A DNA stretch of 16,652 nucleotides, from assembly GCA_021734595.1 (NCBI GenBank), contig JAIPIO010000047.1, positions 1 to 16,652 of the forward strand, in the 5' to 3' direction. The notes under the pieces were generated by a model. The model searched no databases. It was not told the DNA's origin and saw only the letters and a list, made by a program, of their open reading frames with translations. Positions 13,475-16,652 of the stretch are shown in pieces. The position numbers and the translations under genes are program-made. Position 1 is the first letter of the stretch. Every line of letters begins with the position of its first letter. This DNA comes from Kiritimatiellales bacterium. GTDB taxonomy: Bacteria; Verrucomicrobiota; Kiritimatiellia; Kiritimatiellales; Pontiellaceae.

Positions 13475-14185
13475 TCAGTCCAGGATCAGGATTTCGATGT
13501 AGCGGAACTGGGTGGGGTGGCTTTCGGCCTGCAGGGAAATATGGCCTTCGACCATCGGCGTTCCGTCGTCGTAGCGCGGGTTGGTGTATTCCATGACCAA
13601 TTGGCCATTGATCCAATGCTGGATCTTGCCGTCTTTGACAACAGCCTCGGCCACGACCCATTCGCCCAAGGGCAGGGCGGGAAGTTTGCTTTTGATGGCT
13701 TTTCCCATGTCCTTGCCTTCATAGGTGACCTTGCAACCGGGAGTAAAGAGCGAGCCGGTGGTGCGTTTAACGCCCAGCAGTTGGAATTCGGCCGAGTTCG
13801 GGAAGCTTTGGTCGATCTCCATCTTGGAGGGATGCGGGCAGTGGAGCATGATGCCGTTGTTGGCAAAGGCCCAGCCGGGTCCGCCCGGCGACTGCTCGCC
13901 GATGAAGCGGTATTCGCAGCGGAAGCGGTAGTTCTTATAGGCCTTGGCTGTATGCAGGTGCCCGAACCGCCCTTCGAACTTGTCGAACGCATCGTAGGAG
14001 ACGGTCAGCAGCCCGTCCTGCACCCGGAAAATATTTCCCGGGTTTTCGCCGGCCTTGGCTCCCACCACTTTGGGAATCCAGCCATCAAGGTTTTTGCCGT
14101 TGAACAGGCTGATCCAGTTTTCCTCGGCAAGAGCCGTCCCTCCCAGCAGCACGGCTGCCAGAAGAGTAAGGATACGTGTTTTCAT
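13475..14185 (-). CDS. Exported DUF1080 protein (3-keto-disaccharide hydrolase domain)
   Basis: 236 aa from the ATG at 14183-14185, with AAGGAG 7 bp upstream and a Sec signal peptide (1-20, ending ALA). A longer frame from 14239 has no ribosome site. Residues 23-235 are the concanavalin-like jelly roll of PF06439: ISLFNGKNLDGW (25-36), NNGIMLH (109-115), SAEFQLLG (131-138), GEWVVAEAVVKDGKIQHWING and the closing GHISLQAESHPTQFRYIEI. Members cleave 3-keto-glycosides made by sugar 3-dehydrogenases. It is the last gene of a three-gene minus-strand unit with an oxidoreductase and an isomerase-like protein, which fits oxidised-sugar catabolism in the periplasm. The length is that of a stand-alone domain. 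Confidence 0.88.
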   Translation of the reverse strand: MKTRILTLLAAVLLGGTALAEENWISLFNGKNLDGWIPKVVGAKAGENPGNIFRVQDGLLTVSYDAFDKFEGRFGHLHTAKAYKNYRFRCEYRFIGEQSPGGPGWAFANNGIMLHCPHPSKMEIDQSFPNSAEFQLLGVKRTTGSLFTPGCKVTYEGKDMGKAIKSKLPALPLGEWVVAEAVVKDGKIQHWINGQLVMEYTNPRYDDGTPMVEGHISLQAESHPTQFRYIEILILD

Positions 14186-14204
14186 GGTTGTCTCCTTGGA
14201 TTCT

Positions 14205-14258
14205 TGGATTACTGGACAGGAAGATTTTCTTGCAGTCATCCCTCTATCCAGTAATCCA
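14205..14258 (-). promoter_or_regulatory. Intercistronic stem-loop before the DUF1080 ribosome site
   Basis: TGGATTACTGGA (14205-14216) and TCCAGTAATCCA (14247-14258) are a perfect 12-bp inverted repeat around 30 bases. In the transcript the stem ends 8 bases before the AAGGAG ribosome site. It fills most of the 87-bp gap after the oxidoreductase stop. It may stabilise the upstream message or tune DUF1080 translation; no U-tract follows, so it is not a typical terminator. Confidence 0.5.
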
Positions 14259-14272
14259 TCGTTCCCATGGCG

Positions 14273-15625
14273 CTAGCCGTTCAGTTTCCAGCCCTTCCGG
14301 TAGGGTTTGTGGAGGAATGAGTTGGCGGCTTCATCGTTGGTGATGCGACCGCTCTTGGCATCGTAGTTCAACGGCTTGCCTGCGCGGTGTGCGACGAGGC
14401 CCAGCATAAGCGTTTCAATCATGCGGGCGGAATAATCGAAGTCGGCCGCCGTCTTCAGGTCGCCCTTGCAGGCATCGAACCACTGTTGCATCCATCCGTT
14501 AATGGGAGGTGCCACCTGATCGGGAGTGGGGGATTTGTAGTAGGTCATGTCCGCACCCTTGGCCGCAGGGAAGATCATGCGGGTCTTGAAGTCGGCCACA
14601 ATGACCCCTTTGGTGCCCTTGAACATGGCGCCATGGCCGATCTTCGTCAGGTCGAGTGCCTTGACCGGGCTGTTGGGCATTGGGCCACCCTGGCTCCAGG
14701 TCAACCGGATCGGTCCGCGCCAGTCGTTGGCTGGCATGTCGAAGATCGCCATCAGGGCGGAGGGACACGCCCCGGGGTTGTACGGGTCGCTTTTCTTCTT
14801 ATCCACGACGATCTTCGTGGGACGGTCTGCGTCGATGGCGTTCCATGCCAGATCCATGGTGTGGCTGCCCATGTCGCCGACCTGCCAGCTGCCGAAGTCG
14901 TCAAAGGGGTTCCACTGCAGGCAGTTTGCGCCGGGACGCCCGCTGAAATACTGCGGGCTGTAGGGATGCATCTGTGTCGGGCCGGTCCACAGATCATAAT
15001 CGATGTGCGGGGGCGGAGTGCCTTCCGCCGGATAGTAGTCTTTCAAGGGATGCGTGCGGTTGCCCCAAGTATGCACATCCTGGATGTCGCCAATGGCGCC
15101 GCCCTTGACCAGCTCGGCCACGCGGTCAAAGTTTTCCCATTCATGCCGCTGGGTGCCGTGCTGGGTGGCCAGCCTGTGTTTGTTCGCCAGGTAGACCTTG
15201 CGCACTTCGCGCGCCTCGGCAACGCAGTCGGCGACCGGCTTTTCGCAATAGACGTGCAGGCCGCGGTTCATTGCCCAGATAGTGACAAAGGCGTGGTGGT
15301 GGTCGGGTGTGCAGCAGACCACGGCGTCGAGATTCTTCTGCTCAAGACAGATGCGCCAGTCCTTGTACTGCTTGGCTTGCGGGAATTCCTTGGCGGCGAT
15401 CGCCAGGTTTTCCGCGTTGATGTCGCAGATGGCCACCACGTTCTGCGTCTTGAGGTCCCGGTAGTGCTGCTTGGCGCGGCCGTAGGCGCCGATAAGTGCG
15501 ATGTTCAGTTTCCCGCCCGGACCCTTGGCGGCCATTGTCCCGCTCGGCAGGATGGTCAGTCCGGCTCCCGTTGCGATGGTGGAGGCCAGGAATGTTCGTC
15601 TTTTGCTTGATAGTACTTCGCTCAT
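14273..15625 (-). CDS. Tat-exported Gfo/Idh/MocA-family oxidoreductase
   Basis: 450 aa. AGGAG lies 7 bp before the ATG. SKRRTFLAS (7-15) followed by a hydrophobic stretch is a twin-arginine signal, suggesting folded export with bound cofactor. The Rossmann domain starts at 39 with LNIALIGAYGRAKQHY (a variant GxxGxA nucleotide loop), then VVAICDIN with the acidic residue that contacts the NAD(P) ribose. YCEKPVADCVAEAREV carries the family EKP motif (128-130). DMGSHTMDLAWNAI (251-264) holds the probable catalytic His255. The family oxidises or reduces sugars, cyclitols and keto-glycosides; the substrate cannot be read from the sequence. It is the middle gene of the unit, 18 bp after the isomerase-like gene. 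Confidence 0.9.
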   Translation of the reverse strand: MSEVLSSKRRTFLASTIATGAGLTILPSGTMAAKGPGGKLNIALIGAYGRAKQHYRDLKTQNVVAICDINAENLAIAAKEFPQAKQYKDWRICLEQKNLDAVVCCTPDHHHAFVTIWAMNRGLHVYCEKPVADCVAEAREVRKVYLANKHRLATQHGTQRHEWENFDRVAELVKGGAIGDIQDVHTWGNRTHPLKDYYPAEGTPPPHIDYDLWTGPTQMHPYSPQYFSGRPGANCLQWNPFDDFGSWQVGDMGSHTMDLAWNAIDADRPTKIVVDKKKSDPYNPGACPSALMAIFDMPANDWRGPIRLTWSQGGPMPNSPVKALDLTKIGHGAMFKGTKGVIVADFKTRMIFPAAKGADMTYYKSPTPDQVAPPINGWMQQWFDACKGDLKTAADFDYSARMIETLMLGLVAHRAGKPLNYDAKSGRITNDEAANSFLHKPYRKGWKLNG

Positions 15626-15643
15626 TTTTTTCTCCTAGGTTGA

Positions 15644-16594
15644 TTACACTTCAAAACTGTCGACTTCGCGGTAGGCTTGGATCAGCCGTTTTTCGCCCTC
15701 GATGCCTTTTTGGCTGATGCCGTGCTCCATGCCCACCACGCCCTTGTAGCCCTTGTCGTAGAGGTGCTTGAAGATGTTCTTGTAGTTGATCTCGCCGGTG
15801 GTCGGTTCGTTGCGCCCAGGTACGTCGCCCACCTGGATGTAGGCCGTTTCGTCCCATGCGTGGTCGATGTTGTTGATCAGGTTGCCGATCTCGACCTGCT
15901 GGTGATAGAGGTCGTTGAGGATTTTGCAGCAGGGATGGTTGACCGCCTTGCAGACGGCATAGGCCTGCGGTACGGTTTTCAGGAAAACACCCGGATGGTT
16001 CATATGGTTGAGCGGTTCGAGCACCATCACCAAGCCGGTTTTTTCAAAAAGCTCGCAGCAATACTTCAGGTTGTCCACCGCGTTGGCGAACTGGTAGTTG
16101 TAGTCGAGGTTGGTATTGTGGGCGCCCAGCACCACCGTGGTCCACTTGGCGTTCACCCGCTTCTGGGTTTCCAGGGCCTGCATGCAGACAGTCTTCAGTT
16201 CAGCCCGCACGGCCTTCGGATCAATCTTGACGCCCTTGCCCTTGTTCACCTCACCCATGATGTTGGAGGTCATCATCAGCGAGTTCATGCCGAACCCGGT
16301 AACAAACACACCCATGGTCATACCGAGCGATGCCAGCTTGTCGCCGATCTTCTGCTGCAGCGCCGGCTCCTTCTTCATCATGCCGTTGTCTTCGATGCCC
16401 CGGAAGCCGTTGTCGTACATGAACTGGATGTTATCGATAGGATCCTTGCCGGCGCTGTTCTTGAAGTGCCGGAAACCGGGGGAATACATCAGCTTGAAGG
16501 GCTCGGAGTTGGCTGCCTTGGCGCTGGATGCCGCGGCGGCCGCGCCGATTACGGCGGCGGTGGATACGGTGGCGGAGAATTCACGTCGGTTCAT
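15644..16594 (-). CDS. Exported xylose-isomerase-like TIM-barrel protein (hydroxypyruvate isomerase-like)
   Basis: 316 aa. AAGGAAG lies 7 bp before the ATG. NRREFSAT (2-9) with an Ala-rich stretch to about 28 is a twin-arginine-type signal. The rest is a single TIM barrel (PF01261): VMVLEPLNHMNHPG with Glu193, CKILNDLYHQQVEIGNL with Asp228 and His231, YIQVGDVPGRNEPTTGEINY and GMEHG with Glu290. These give the expected divalent-metal ligands and match the hydroxypyruvate isomerase/sugar epimerase subgroup. It probably isomerises a sugar or keto-sugar made by its neighbours. It is the first visible gene of the three-gene unit; only 58 bp upstream are in the window, and no promoter is clear. Confidence 0.88.
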   Translation of the reverse strand: MNRREFSATVSTAAVIGAAAAASSAKAANSEPFKLMYSPGFRHFKNSAGKDPIDNIQFMYDNGFRGIEDNGMMKKEPALQQKIGDKLASLGMTMGVFVTGFGMNSLMMTSNIMGEVNKGKGVKIDPKAVRAELKTVCMQALETQKRVNAKWTTVVLGAHNTNLDYNYQFANAVDNLKYCCELFEKTGLVMVLEPLNHMNHPGVFLKTVPQAYAVCKAVNHPCCKILNDLYHQQVEIGNLINNIDHAWDETAYIQVGDVPGRNEPTTGEINYKNIFKHLYDKGYKGVVGMEHGISQKGIEGEKRLIQAYREVDSFEV

Positions 16595-16652
16595 GGTTGG
16601 CTTCCTTTCGGTTGATTAGTCTATCCTGCATAGATCGCTTATTTTACGAGTT

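Noticed and set aside
14387..15610. 407-codon plus-strand frame opposite the oxidoreductase
   Set aside because: Antisense shadow; the minus-strand gene has a Tat signal, EKP motif and ribosome site.
15677..16615. 312-codon plus-strand frame opposite the isomerase-like gene
   Set aside because: Antisense shadow, Val/His-rich, without domain features.

Overview
The window looks like a chromosomal segment from a bacterium of the PVC group, most likely Kiritimatiellota or a near relative (inference). The signs are Pmp-type FxxN/GGA(I,V) beta-helix repeats, many exported sugar-handling proteins (GH29 fucosidase-like enzyme, DUF1080 hydrolase, Tat-exported Gfo/Idh oxidoreductase, DNRLRE protein), moderately high G+C with low-G+C islands, and short structured repeats in nearly every larger intergenic gap. 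No rRNA, tRNA, CRISPR array or prophage is visible.

Layout. 1-146 (-): the first 48 codons of a PyrK-like protein. 275-2656 (-): an exported beta-helix protein fused to a thioredoxin-fold domain. 2657-4290: a low-G+C stretch with a DNRLRE-domain secreted protein (2909-3766, -) and a repeat-rich gap. 4291-6264 (-): a five-TM LTA-synthase-like alkaline-phosphatase-superfamily enzyme. 6579-7915: a graveyard of mobile DNA, with an IS1380-type transposase 5' part joined to an IS630-type 3' part, next to a decayed thermonuclease (SNase) fragment on the minus strand. 8032-9567 (+): YifB/ComM AAA+ ATPase. 9602-10210 (+): four-helix-bundle (S23-like) protein with suffix domain, bracketed by 9-bp repeats. 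10324-12141 (+): GH29 alpha-L-fucosidase-like protein with an F5/8C domain. 12149-13288 (-): exported trypsin-like protease, converging on the fucosidase gene. 13475-16594 (-): a three-gene unit of exported sugar-catabolism proteins, transcribed as isomerase, then oxidoreductase, then DUF1080.

The signal least explained by genes is a family of 15-bp dyads, TTCCA-N5-TGGAA. They occur in three intergenic triplets (202-268, 4185-4283, 10251-10308) plus single copies. Within each triplet the start-to-start spacings (31 and 21; 52 and 32; 22 and 21 bp) all fall within 1 bp of whole turns of B-DNA, so copies would face the same side of the helix. This suggests an array for a dimeric DNA-binding protein, though a genome-wide REP-like repeat is also possible.

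Functionally, the right-hand operon probably acts on oxidised (3-keto) glycosides outside the cytoplasm. The fucosidase-like enzyme would release sugars from sulfated or fucosylated glycans. The left half carries envelope and surface functions. The middle is a hot spot of insertion and deletion.
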